A stretch of DNA of 64,000 bases from Echinococcus granulosus. Taxonomy: Eukaryota > Platyhelminthes > Cestoda > Cyclophyllidea > Taeniidae. Below, piece after piece: positions 18,801 to 29,479 of this stretch. The DNA lies in the NCBI RefSeq assembly GCF_000524195.1, contig NW_020170398.1, forward strand, positions 614,512-678,511, written 5' to 3'. Positions within the stretch are counted from its first letter, which is position 1, and the number at the start of each line of letters is the position of its first letter. A model generated the notes under the pieces. The model saw nothing but the letters and a program-made list of their open reading frames with translations. It was not told where the DNA came from and did not search any database. The position numbers were made by a program, and so were the translations under genes.

Positions 18801-19757
18801 AGTTGACATAAAATACGTTTATAATTTTGCTTTTCTTTTTTATTGTTATTTCACCAAAGCAGTAGAAACCTACATCGCGAGTACTTTCCACACATACTAG
18901 CTCATTTCTTTGAATGAAGAAGGCTATATGCTCAGCCTTGCCCGCTTTTCCAAATAACTTTTAGCTACGTCTCTCATGTGATTTGGATGGGTGAAGTACA
19001 GTAACCGTTGTCTATCTATGAGTATAACTAACCTTTTTTTAAACAGCAACAGTTTTATCAACTCTCTCCTTACACTTTAGGTTAATACGCGCGTCATTTT
19101 GAGGCATTGCAAAACCAACTCAGCACTTGCCATCGAACACAGCACAACGAGGTTATTTGTGACGCCTTTTTATCTTGGTTGGTTGACTGTGGATTTAGAG
19201 GTAACTCCATGTGGGTAGTTAATTGACAAACCATTGATACCGCTTGTCGAGGCAATGGTGATGCGCCACTAGAGGCGTACCTTTTAAAGTTATGGCGCCA
19301 TTTCAAAAAGTAAAATGAAAAAACAATTAAAAACTGAGTTAAGATACGACCACGGACTAAGTGCAAATTTATACGCTTTAGCAGAATCCCTATAAATCAC
19401 TTGTGAAACGTGCAAAATTCAAATATCCGTGGTGTCTTCTGAATGTTAAAGGCCGATCAACAATTATCAATGCACCCTGACGAATTATTTTTTGAATTAG
19501 AGATAGAAATTTTATATTTTGTTTCTTTTCGGTTTCTCGGTTTTAATGCCAGGACTTTACATTTAAGTGGATTCTTTGGACGTGAATATGAAGTGAGTAC
19601 TTGCAATCATCTGGATGGCCACTGGACAGAAAATGATACAAACCAAATATGCGCTTGCGTTGATTTTGAAAATTGGGCAAGTGATGCAGAAGAATCTGTG
19701 GAAATCACACCTGGGTGCTCAAACAGACGCAGGTGTCCATCGTTTTCGAATCCCTGA
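15896..19757 (+). CDS. CFAP161: Cilia- and flagella-associated protein 161
   Basis: CFAP161 is a microtubule inner protein of motile cilia. Placed exons are 15896-15973, 16008-16097, 16698-16778, about 17821-18016, 18195-18447, 19081-19151 and 19553-19757. Matches to the human protein, in order: VGFWREMREREE to the VRMGNWNED region; FLDKCAKGQLLIQR to FLEKRDKGKLLIQR; KPVARSIFQVT to TPIGRNTFIILS; DPRVRLEFEGLPVP to DPQLRLEYEGFPVP; RHCKTNSALAIEH to NHCHTNRGLAAHR; HLSGFFGREYEV to FLSTYFGKEAEV. Phases agree at all joins after 16698. One exon, equivalent to the human GDKVMLVNP region, should lie between 16098 and 16697 and could not be placed. The 5' edge of the 17821 exon is uncertain. The first intron is only 34 nt. 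The downstream stop is TGA at 19755-19757. The family call is firm; the model is incomplete. Confidence 0.85.
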
Positions 19758-20753
19758 AAGTGTTTAATAGTGTGAAACTGAACATATCTTAGACAAAATC
19801 GCCAAGTGTTTTTGCGCAAGTGTCAGATATGCAGGAATGAAGTAGTGACGGTGGTATTTTGAGATCACATTAAGTAGATAAGTCACAGAAGATGAGTTTG
19901 ATTCCCGGAGAACTTTTGCCCTTATTAGTTACTAAATTATGGGGTGACACTATTTTTGTTCAAACACATGGGTCTACTGGATACAGTTCCCACATCGCAT
20001 TGTGCAATGAGGATGTCAGGCTTCTGCACATTTTGACTAGGCAATGCTTGTGTTTACTAGCCAAAGGGATAGCTTATGCGGTATCCATTGCAGCAATATT
20101 AGCAAGAACACTCAAAATCAAGTAAAGCAACTTTGTAGTTTTTATTAGATTGCGGCTTCTGTCATAGCATCTAGAAGCCAATATGTTGCACTTGTAAAGC
20201 ATCAACTGCAATCCGCTGTAAACTACGAAACCTTCTTGTTCTACGTAGCTTCAAGGCAAATTGAAACTACAAGCTTAAAACGCACTTTTAAATAAACTGT
20301 TGTACTGACTCTAAATTTTATAGCCCAAAACATTGAATTAGCCTGTGCATTGGAAAAGGGTAGCTTTTGTATAAATTAAGGCCAGGTGTCGTTAAAGGAA
20401 ATTAGGTAAGTCATTTTTGGAAGCGGGCTGATTAAATGTTGCGTCGTGTTTTGTTTTGAAGTGCGCGTACGCTGAAGTCCTTTTTATATATCTCGAAGAG
20501 TATATCACTTGCTTGGATCGCAACATTTTGTGACACCATGTCTGTGTTCATTATGGAAAGCTATAATTCAACCAAATATATTACATTTTCATTGTACGCT
20601 GTCTTATGACCACTGTGTATTGCGTTTCCTCGAATTCACGGGCATCATTTTGCTCCAGTCCATACATATATTTTGTTCGGTACTTTTACCCTTGTGGGCG
20701 TTACCCGGTTCTTTTGTTGCTTTTGAAATCAGTTCTTGTTTAGCTTTTAGGCA

Positions 20754-22211
20754 ATGTCGGGGGCTCCTTCTGACCCTTTCATATGTGTGGCCCTCCCTTT
20801 GGCATTAGGGCTTTGTCTGCGTTCATTGGGCATTCTGCAGCCCTATTCTGGCATGTCTTCCCCACCCATGTTTGGTGACTATGAGGCTCAACGGCACTGG
20901 ATGGAAATAACTGTCAACCTCCCCATTTCTGAGTGGTATGTTAACACCTCATCCAATGATCTACAATACTGGGGTTTGGATTACCCCCCAGTCACCGCCT
21001 ACCACAGCTACATCCTTGGTCAAGTTTCAAAATTGATTGATCCAGCTTGGACTGAATTGTTTATTTCACGCGGTCTTGAAACCCCAGAACACAAAAGATT
21101 TATGCGGCTAACAGTTATTGTGTCGGATTGCCTATCGTACATGCTCGCAGCGCTTTTTTATTGTGCCATTACGCTGAAACGTTTGAAGAAAGACGCTGAG
21201 CTCTCGGGTTTTTCAGTTGCTCTATCAATGATGTCCTTCCCAGGACTAATCCTTTTGGACCATGGTCACTTTCAATATAATTGTGTTAGTCTAGGCCTAT
21301 TTGTGATGAGCCTAGTATTTTTCTCAGAGGATCTCGATGTAATCGGTAGTGTGGTTTTTTGCCTAGCATTCTTGTACAAACAAATGGAACTCTACCACGC
21401 TCTTCCTGTATTTTTTTTTCTTTTATCAAAGTGCTTTTCTCATTCATTTGCTGTCGGCTTTAAACGTGTAGCAATTTTGGCAGCAACAGTATTCACAACC
21501 TTTCTTCTTGTCTTCCTACCATTTCTCACTTCCCTCGATCAACTGAAACACGTCGGGTTGCGCGTGTTTCCTGTAGATCGGGGTCTTTTTGAGGATAAGG
21601 TGGCAAATTTCTGGTGCATCTCTTCAGTCCTCATAAAGTGGAGACAGATTTTTACCGCAAATGTGGCTTTGTACATCTGTTGCCTTGTCACTCTCCTCAC
21701 TTCTTTACCCGCGTGTTTGAGCCTGTTCCGGAGACCAAGTATTTCTCGATTCATTCTGACTGAGGCCATCGTGTCTCTCTCCTTTTTCCTCTTCTCCTAT
21801 CAAGTGCATGAAAAATCAGTACTCCTGGTTGCCATTCCCGTGCTTTGTCTTCTCCCAATATTTCCTTTATCGTCCTACTATTTTCTGTTCGTGTCAACGC
21901 TCAGTATGTGGCCTTTATTCTACAAGGATAGACTCTGTTATGTCTGCGTTGCTTTAGTGATAATATTCTATGCAGTTGTCTCCATTTGCCTTTCCACGGA
22001 TTCAACTGGGAAGCACAGAGTCTCTCTTGCTCGATTCTGGCCCCTCAGCATATCCCTAATAGGTTATGCTATTATTTTTGCACTGCAATTCTTTGTTCAG
22101 CCTCCAGTAAAGTATCCGTTCCTCTTCCAACTCTTCGTAAATGCTTACAGTTTTTTCCACTTTTCTGGTTTTTATGTATTTTGGAGTAGTCAGCTTGTTT
22201 CTCTAGAATAA
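20754..22211 (+). CDS. ALG6: Dolichyl-P-Glc:Man9GlcNAc2-PP-Dol glucosyltransferase
   Basis: ALG6 adds the first alpha-1,3-glucose to the lipid-linked oligosaccharide in the ER lumen during N-glycan assembly. This is one uninterrupted frame of 485 residues. Near-identical family motifs are visible: PPMFGDYEAQRHWMEITVN at residues 38-56, DLQYWGLDYPPVTAYHS at about 69-85, GHFQYNCVSLG, YKQMELYHALP, FPVDRGLFEDKVANFWC and FSYQVHEKSVLL. There are about ten hydrophobic segments, as expected for this GT-C membrane enzyme. The start is supported by correct spacing of an N-terminal hydrophobic helix to PPMFGDY. The sequence TTTAG just before the ATG could be a splice or trans-splice acceptor. The absence of introns is unusual beside its neighbours. 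Length matches the family (about 500). Confidence 0.96.
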   Translation: MSGAPSDPFICVALPLALGLCLRSLGILQPYSGMSSPPMFGDYEAQRHWMEITVNLPISEWYVNTSSNDLQYWGLDYPPVTAYHSYILGQVSKLIDPAWTELFISRGLETPEHKRFMRLTVIVSDCLSYMLAALFYCAITLKRLKKDAELSGFSVALSMMSFPGLILLDHGHFQYNCVSLGLFVMSLVFFSEDLDVIGSVVFCLAFLYKQMELYHALPVFFFLLSKCFSHSFAVGFKRVAILAATVFTTFLLVFLPFLTSLDQLKHVGLRVFPVDRGLFEDKVANFWCISSVLIKWRQIFTANVALYICCLVTLLTSLPACLSLFRRPSISRFILTEAIVSLSFFLFSYQVHEKSVLLVAIPVLCLLPIFPLSSYYFLFVSTLSMWPLFYKDRLCYVCVALVIIFYAVVSICLSTDSTGKHRVSLARFWPLSISLIGYAIIFALQFFVQPPVKYPFLFQLFVNAYSFFHFSGFYVFWSSQLVSLE

Positions 22212-23217
22212 TGTAATATTTTAACCTTTTTTTGAAGAAACAATACCAACTTAATTATTCCGTTTTTCTTCTGTGGTTTACGCACGGTGCTTCGTTTCCA
22301 AGACCAGGTTTGTGTTGTCCTGCTTCTTTAATAATCTGTGACGTGTAGTGTACCCGTATTGTTTGAGGACTCGATATTAGCATTGTGGGCCCCTGAGCGC
22401 GAGGCTGTTGTAGTGCGTGTTAGTCGCAGAGTCTTGCTAAGTGGGGGAACCCAAATTGCGTTTCGGAGTGTGAGGCATGGGGTGACGACGTTCTACGCGT
22501 AGGTGTTATGTTCACGATTTCGATTGGAAGCGCGTCAGACGGTAGCGCTGAGATGGCCTGCAATGGGCTTAGGCGTGATCAGCTGGAATATGCACGCGTG
22601 ATCCCTATCACGTATCAATGGCTGGGGTAGAAATTGAGAGTTGGGCGTGGGGTTCAACAGACGACAAAATGAAGTGTTCACAGTGCCCATTATCTGCTGA
22701 AAATATTTGAGCTCAGCATAGTTTACCGATTTTCAAACGTAGGTATGGTGGAATTATTTTATTTGCATTTTACGCTATTTTGATATTGGACTATGTGGTT
22801 GTCAGGCCTTTCTCTAAGGTTTATATTTTAAATGACCTGAAAATATATCTCTTCTACTTGCTCTCATGACAATCCTGTATAAAAAAAGGCACAAAGTAAG
22901 CAAGCTTCTCAGAAATATCCTTTAAAGTAGAGGTTGTAATGAAATTTTCAGTTCCTTCATATGCATGAAGGAGGGGCCTGTATTTGCCTTTAAATGAAAA
23001 ATGAAAATGTGCACTACATCTACCAACATTACTTAACAGAAGCAGAGTATAGTGTGTTCCCCTGACTTTCTCTTAATTAACGCTATCATTTCCTCCAAGG
23101 GCGCTCTGTATTTAGGTTTTTCAATACGGCTTCAGCCTAAGGTGTTGCCTTTTACGCAGGCGTCTGGTTGTGCATGCAAAGTACATCTTATCGTTATTTC
23201 AGAAAACGATTGTTTGG
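22212..23217. other. Intergenic region after ALG6
   Basis: The stretch at about 22380-22660 is noticeably GC-richer than its surroundings and contains several CG dinucleotides, but has no convincing open frame or recognisable RNA gene. The remainder is AT-rich. No feature is called beyond possible regulatory DNA for the gene that starts at 23218. Confidence 0.35.
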
Positions 23218-26200
23218 ATGGAGAGACTGATTAGAGGGTGTTTTTATGGGAGTGTTTTTGGTGATGTCTGCGGCGCGCCATTCGAGTTGGGATCTGGCAT
23301 ACCCCTGAGTCGGATTCTTGATTTTTTCAATGGAAGGATTACTGGAGGTAGTCTGTAAATTCTTTAATATTGAATTCCCTAGTTGTAACTTTTAAGCTGT
23401 ACCTTACACCATTGTTTTTAGAGAAGAATGACACTCTTCGTTACACCGATGATACAGAAATGGCATTGTGCGTCTGCGATTCGTTGAAACGGGTGAACGG
23501 TTTCGATGCAATTGATATGGCTCGGACGTAGGATACTTCCTATTTAATGTCCACAGGTTTTCTAATGCCTTTGATGCCTCTCCAAGCTGTCGGCTTTATG
23601 GACGTTCCATTAGATCCTTATTTGATCGAATGAAATCGTCGAATTTTGCTGACCCATTTAAAAATTCCAGTCAACAATTCAATGGTAGTGGGTCCTACGG
23701 CAATGGCGGAGGCATGCGTATAACCCCCATTCCATTGTATGGCCTGGAACTTGATACTAAAGATTTTAATGTAAGTGAAGGAAATAATTTATCATTTTTA
23801 GCTGATGTAACCATTTGTTTTCATTACTTTTACGTAAATTAATGAGTGAATGCCATCGACTATAGTAATCGTAAATCCATAGAAGGATTCTGCTGTTAAT
23901 GCCGCTAAATATCATAAGCAAAATTATGGTCCTCCTTCAGCTTGGCTTCACTTGAATACTTTAGTAGTCCATACAAATGATGTTAAAAAGAAAACAGGAG
24001 CTATAATACCTGTTGGAATTTCGCAATTTATTACAGATGTTTTAACTAGTAGTGAACTGACTTCTGCGAAAATGACCCATAAAATGGGGTTCAAATACAC
24101 CAAGATTTCAGGACCCAACTGCACTGATGTATCCTTTTCGAAAGGTTTAGCCTCTAGATGCACAAAATACAATCACCACCATTCCTCCCAGTTTTATTTT
24201 CAGAATACCCATTCCACGTGATCTTGTTATTTTCACGAAAAGGTGATATCAAATGGAGTACCATTATCGGGGGAAGGTAGAGTATAAGGACGTATTTATC
24301 ACAGATTCCTGGTATGCAGAACTTCTCACAGGAAAGTTTTGTGGTGTACGTTATGCTGTGTTGACTTCCTTGCAGAAATGGCGTCGAGAATTTCTCTCCA
24401 CTTATTTACCAGTCCCGGATCTTTCTCAAGAATGGTTTTTACTCCTTCAAGTTTTGTCTTATTGAGTAGGTGTATCCCAGCATCAAGCGTTGCTTCTATC
24501 GCGGCTTTCCCATTTGATGAAGGTGCGAAAGTTTTTTCGTGGCTCACCTTGGACAGTACTAAAATCTGTATACAATTGAGTTAGCAGTAAAGAGTATTTC
24601 GAAGATGGAATAGCACATGCGTTTTACAAATCCTTACATCTTAAAGAGGCGTTGGATCGAGCACTACCGGAAACCGTTGAGACTTCTGGGCCGTCTGACA
24701 TCCAGATTATTCTGATCACTAGCTATTGAGGGGATGTTACATCTCCATTGCTCAGATTATCTAGGAAGCTTTATTTTATTATTGCTTAACAGTTTCGCTA
24801 TCAGTAACTTCTACTTTCAATGGTATTGTGTGTACTAATGAATTTTTATCCTGTTTTTGGGTGCAAAAGTAGGAAATGTGTGATCCAATACCAGTGAAAG
24901 GTTTCTCCGTTTATAAAATATATTCACTTGCAGTTTTGGATTCATCTGCTATATCATCATATGAAGATTGACTTACTTCGATGTTCTTCAACTTCGTTAG
25001 ATAGTTTATTCGGCAACTTTTGGTAATCCAGAACCCATGGGGAAGTTGTTGCTAAAGAGATGCCGAATTCAAACATTCATGTCATCTCTATCTTGCAAAA
25101 TGCATGAAAATTTAATCCATTTACATTCGTTTTTCTCTCTCCAGACTCTAGTGTGTCAGGTGACTGCCTTGACTCACACAAATCCTTTGGCTCTGTTTGG
25201 CGCCCTCCTACAGGCCCATGCAATCAGACGCGTTCTCGCTGTGGCCTCTGCTAGCAGTGACTCTGCGCCTTGCGCCATAGATGCTGCTTGTCTGGTGGAC
25301 ACTCTTCGCGGAGACCTAGAAATGGCCGATCTCTCTGCTTTCGCCTTTGGACGATCTTCGAATTTCCATTTGAGTGCACTGCAACAGTATCGAGAGAAAC
25401 TGAACACAGTGAAGCAATTCGTGATGCAGGAGTCGTTTCCACAGATTTCCGAGATAGTTAGTCAGCTGGGTAAGCGAAAAGGAGCTGCGATCACGTCACT
25501 AGCATTCTTGTGTGCCATTTGAAACCTTTTTTTTATCGATTGTGCGCAGGCAACGGTGAACCTGCAATACAGGCTATACCTACTGCGCTGTATGTTTTCC
25601 TTCAATGTCTGAAGCCCATGCCACACATCCCCTATGAGGTTTGTCCTTTTCTAGCCCCCAATCAAATTAATGCAGACCCCGTGGAACTTTTTCATGTAGA
25701 TAATTACCAATTAATGGCGTACCCATTTAAGTGAATGGTTTGAATTCGATTTTGAATGTTTTTGGGATCAAGTTGGCTTAATTTGTACATCTCCCTTCAC
25801 TCAGATGAGCTGGCGTAAATTCATACTTTAAAGCAATACATACAAACATCACTAAAATTCATGACTTGTCTTCACGGTTTACATTAGCAGTACTAAGAAG
25901 TTCGTAAATTGACTGCTTTGTTTCATTTATTTTTAATTCTGCCAGCCTCGCTTTATGAATTCCGCCTTTTGTAAGCTGCATTTTTGATACGGTTTTCCAT
26001 CTCTTAAAGTCTCTATTGATAAAGTGCAGCATCTACTCAACCATGATTGGCAATGACACCGACACGATCGGTTGCATGGCGTGCGCCATCGCAGGAGCAC
26101 TTGTTGGTGCGGAGCGAATCGAGAACAGCTCCTCTCTTGGCGATTTGCATGTTCCTGGTACTATTTTTGGCCATGTGGAGGGACTCAAGTCCATCAACGG

Positions 26201-26252
26201 GTACTGCGACTGGCTCATTCGACGCTTCAAAGGCTCCGGACACAGCAACTGA
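23218..26252 (+). CDS. ADPRS: ARH3-type ADP-ribosylhydrolase
   Basis: This enzyme removes ADP-ribose from modified proteins, chiefly serine-linked, and degrades poly-ADP-ribose. Exons are 23218-23347, 23422-23527, 23557-23770, 25145-25469, 25550-25638 and 26010-26252, all in phase (368 residues; human ARH3 has 363). Visible landmarks are GCFYGSVFGDVCGAPFELG near the N-terminus (the Glu fits the catalytic acid), YTDDTEMA (metal-binding aspartates), FNGSGSYGNGGGMR (adenosine-site loop), QVTALTHTNP, QAIPTALYVFLQC and IGNDTDTIGCMACAIAGA (second metal motif; human has GGDTDT). The active-site set looks intact. Intron 2 is only 29 nt. Intron 3 (23771-25144) contains an antisense candidate gene. The equivalent human protein acts in nucleus and mitochondria; no targeting peptide is obvious here. 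Confidence 0.92.
24326..24701 (-). CDS. Small unknown gene nested antisense in ADPRS intron
   Basis: Two exons, 24638-24701 and 24326-24558, join across a 79-nt GT-AG intron in matching phase to give an ATG-initiated protein of 98 residues with a TGA stop. The first exon begins MSDGPEVSTVSGSARSNASL. The second contains KAAIEATLDAGIHLLNKTK and DPGLVNKWREILDAISARK, then a His/Lys tail. The profile is hydrophilic and probably helical, with no signal peptide or membrane segment. It lies wholly inside intron 3 of the ADP-ribosylhydrolase gene on the opposite strand. I do not recognise the family. The residue composition and the clean ATG-splice-stop structure argue for a real gene, but chance cannot be excluded without transcripts. 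Confidence 0.5.
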
Positions 26253-26574
26253 AAATGCCCCCCTCCTACCATTTGAAACCTCAATCTATAAATATTTGGG
26301 ACAGGCTACCCGAATCAAACGTGAGCGGCATCCTACCTTAATGTAGTAAAAATGTAATTTTACCATGATCCATGATTCCTATGAAGCACATGACATCTCG
26401 CATATTTTAAATCCTGAATAGAGGCCCTAGATAGTGAAGTAGAGCGGAGAATCCTTACTACAAGTGATAAAATAGCTCAAAACTGGTACCAGCTGGACTG
26501 AAACGTAAACTTCACAAAGACCATACGACCGAAGAGAAATGTCATGAAGAAAACAAGCTTTAATGAAGAGAACG

Positions 26575-26886
26575 TTAAATTTGAATGGTAAGGGGTGCAG
26601 GGTTATGGAAGTAGGACATTACAAGTACGCACACTGCGAGCAAGGCCATGGTCACGAGATGTTTGACGTCATCTGATGCTCGAGCATTACCGAAAGTTCC
26701 CAGAGCGCAAAAGATTGCAATCCAAGCGCACCATTTGCTCTCAAACATAACACTTCCAACGCTTAGAACCATCCCCAAAAAACTCACGAATTCAATCGTA
26801 GGGTCGCCGCTAGAGTCTGTGGATGGGGGTGTATACCGATGTATCTTACCGGGTCTGCGAGGGTCTCCGTTTGGGTAGGACGACAT
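26575..26886 (-). CDS. WDR83OS: Asterix, PAT complex subunit (WDR83OS)
   Basis: Asterix works with CCDC47 in the ER PAT complex, which chaperones transmembrane segments of new multipass proteins. It is a single exon of 103 residues. The ATG at 26886 gives MSSYPNGDPRRPGKIHRYTP, aligning with the human start that contains SDPRRPNKVLRYKPP. Further matches are FLGMVLSVGSVMF (LLGMIFSMCGLML), KWCAWIAIFCALGTFGNARA ([20 protein letters not shown]) and VLVMSYFHNPAPLT (AVVMSYLQNPQPMT). Three hydrophobic stretches are present, as in the family, and length is as expected (human 106). An upstream alternative start would add 16 residues without family support. It is transcribed away from THOC6. Confidence 0.95.
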   Translation of the reverse strand: MSSYPNGDPRRPGKIHRYTPPSTDSSGDPTIEFVSFLGMVLSVGSVMFESKWCAWIAIFCALGTFGNARASDDVKHLVTMALLAVCVLVMSYFHNPAPLTIQI

Positions 26887-27787
26887 CGCCGTCAGGTGAC
26901 CAGAGCACGAAGTAGTCGAGCGCGATCCAACCAATGGGTGGCAACGTGATTGAATGGTTGTAACTTGTGCACTAATTACATAAACAACGGAGAATAAATG
27001 TGGGCTCTGAAGCTGCAGTGCGTGCTGTATTTGGATGTAATCTGGGAAGTACCATTGCCGGGGAAAGGCCGCACTCTTATTAAAGTGGAATGTTTAGGTA
27101 GCAACAAGAAATGAGTTTAAAATATAGCTTTAATTCAGGGTGTGGGCTTCTGTTTACGAGAAAAAGTGTTCGTAGTACACCTAAATTGAAACTTTAGTTG
27201 GGATGTAATGTCACTGACAGTAGGGAAGAGCTTTGGCAATGATGCATATTGTTACGCTTTCCATGAGGCAGTCGTAGATTCTCAGATAATTTCAGGGGGA
27301 AGATTTTTGCTAATATATGACCAGACGTTGCATTTAAATATTTCGTAAAACACACCTAATGTTTCTATATACCTTACCATTTAACAAGTCTATTTAAAAT
27401 CCTCCAGGGTTAATTCAACCGCAACCGTGTTTGATTAAACTAAGAATTAACGTACGTTTTATAAGGGTCATAGGTAAGTTCTGCCAGTTTTTTTTGCTGT
27501 TCTAAGAATGAAAGGCCTTTCTGTACAACGAACACTTTCATTTGGATCTCGCACTAGGTGGCTTCACAAAATCAAGGAGTTTTGGTGAGTTTTACCGCTG
27601 AAATATAGATAAATAGTCTAAGTTTTTTCTAAGTGTTGCAATGCATCCAATCCATTTGTGGGACAGGAAATTTACTACCTACCTTAGTTTGGCAGCACTT
27701 AATATTTGTTCCTCTGCCAAATTCTTTAAGTCAATCCTCTATGAATTTACGAAGAAAAACGTCAACCAATCAATGTTGGATTAGGTT

Positions 27788-29020
27788 ATGTTACCACATA
27801 AGCCTTCTTTGTTAGGGGCCAATTGTCAAATGGCAAGATATTGCCTCGCTCACACTGCTGTCCAGTGTAGCGTAGTGTCGCCATGCGAGGACTACGTCGT
27901 ATTTGGAACTAACTTTGGTTCATTATATGCATTGGCAATAGACACACTAGTTAATTCCCCTTCTTCTATTGTATCAACCTCCTCGTTTTTTAGCGTTTCA
28001 TGTGGTTACAGTGTTCACTGTTTACTCTCAAAAAATGACCATATTTGGATTGGGGTTACTGGCTGTGTTCTTGTCATACCTTGGGCAAATATAAGATCGG
28101 AAAAAAAAGACCTAAAGAAGATACCATTGCGTATGCTCCAGCCTGCCTTTGAAATGCCATCTGTAATTTTGCCTACTACTTTCATCAAATAGGTTAATTC
28201 TCTTCTATCACTAGAGATTAGCAACATTATATATGCTGGTTGTAGTGATGGCTATGTTAATCTAATCGACGCTGTGGATTTCACACTGTTAAATGCTTTC
28301 AAATGCCATGACCAACCAATTTATTCGCTCTCTACCGCTGGACCATGTGAAGTAACTTTATGTGAAGCTTTCACGTTTATCTAGTTTCTCAGTTGTTCGG
28401 AGGATGGGGTTTCCTGCTTTTGGGATCATCGAGCCTCCCGTGAAACCTGGAAACCTTCCCTTGCTTTTACTCCTGGAGACATACCTGAACTTCAGCGTCC
28501 CTGCTTGGGAGGCTGGCTTACTGTGGGTTTTGTTCAGTCTAACGATCCCGATTGGTTTGTTCTTGGTGGCGGTCCGAAACTCTCTTTGTGGAATAAACGA
28601 GCTGGTAGGCCCACTGTCATTTTGGAACCAAGGGGTGGGTTGTTTCTGCGAAAAATCTGGAAATGTTTTCCTAAGGCTACTTGTTGTATCATTTCCTTGG
28701 CATTTTTTATAGAACAGTCACCACGTTGGTACCCGCTTGTTGGCAAGTTTGTTAATGCTCAAGTCGACCCCAAGATCGTTGCTGGTGGTACCTCTGGCAG
28801 TCTTATCGCATGGGATTTTTCTGGTGATCTGCTTTATGAAACGTGTAGCCAGGAGGATCCGTCTCGACGAATGACGTCTATACTCACGGTAATAGAAGTG
28901 CCGAGGAAGGAATCTGACTTAGCTGGGCCACTTCTGGTGGGGGGCTTAAGTCCGTCCATCCACCTCGTTTCTCGCATCGGCTATCCATCCAAGCATGTTA
29001 AACTAGCTGATGAATGGTAA
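27788..29020 (+). CDS. THOC6: THO complex subunit 6 (WD40 protein)
   Basis: THOC6 is the WD40 subunit of the metazoan THO/TREX complex, which couples transcription to mRNA export. Exons are 27788-28162, 28193-28351, 28385-28634 and 28713-29020, giving 363 residues (human 341). Matches include VVSPCEDYVVFGTNFGSLYA to SVSPCGKFLAAGNNYGQIA, NIIYAGCSDGYVNLID to LILAGGDCQLHTMD, SCSEDGVSCFWDHR to SGGEDGAVRLWDLR, WFVLGGGPKLSLWNKR to WMVCGGGPALTLWHLR, and a terminal GGLSPSIHLVSRIGYPS. Two introns are 30 and 33 nt; each must be removed because it holds an in-frame stop. The start is either 27788 or the in-frame ATG at 27830. It shares strand with REXO4, whose start lies 460 bases downstream. Confidence 0.93.
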
Positions 29021-29248
29021 TTCCATATATTCTCCGTTAGCTTTGGTGATTTCTGTCCTTTGGCGGTTTTTCTTAGGAATTTTATCCAAAGCAAACTAAA
29101 CCCCTTCCACTACCAAGTATATTCTTGATCTGTTTTTATACATTTTAAGGTGAATTTAAATTCTACCATATTTTTTCTTGTTCAGATCTTACTGCTCCTT
29201 ATTCTCGATTCGCATTTCCTCGAACGAATCTTGGTATACTTTTGTTAC

Positions 29249-29254
29249 AATAAA
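29249..29254 (+). terminator. Candidate THOC6 polyadenylation signal
   Basis: An exact AATAAA hexamer 229 bases after the THOC6 stop and before the REXO4 start. It suggests the two genes have separate transcript ends even though they are close and on the same strand. Confidence 0.5.
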
Positions 29255-29479
29255 GATTTTCACAAAAATCACTGTTTTGTTTGAATTGCTTGCATCCCGT
29301 TCCCTGTCCAATTTCTAACCGATAATATTTGGATTTTATGATCTACACTGTTAGTGCCTACAGGCGTGCAGCAGTGCTTTTTCTTTTGGTTTTACAGAGC
29401 ACTCATACGCAGCTGAGGATTTAGGGGATTCTATTACTACTATAACTGTATCCCTTTGTAGAAATTTATCAGCTTGATT

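Noticed and set aside
22380..22660. GC-rich patch considered as a structural RNA or spliced-leader gene
   Set aside because: I recognised no U-snRNA, SL RNA, RNase P or tRNA signature in it.
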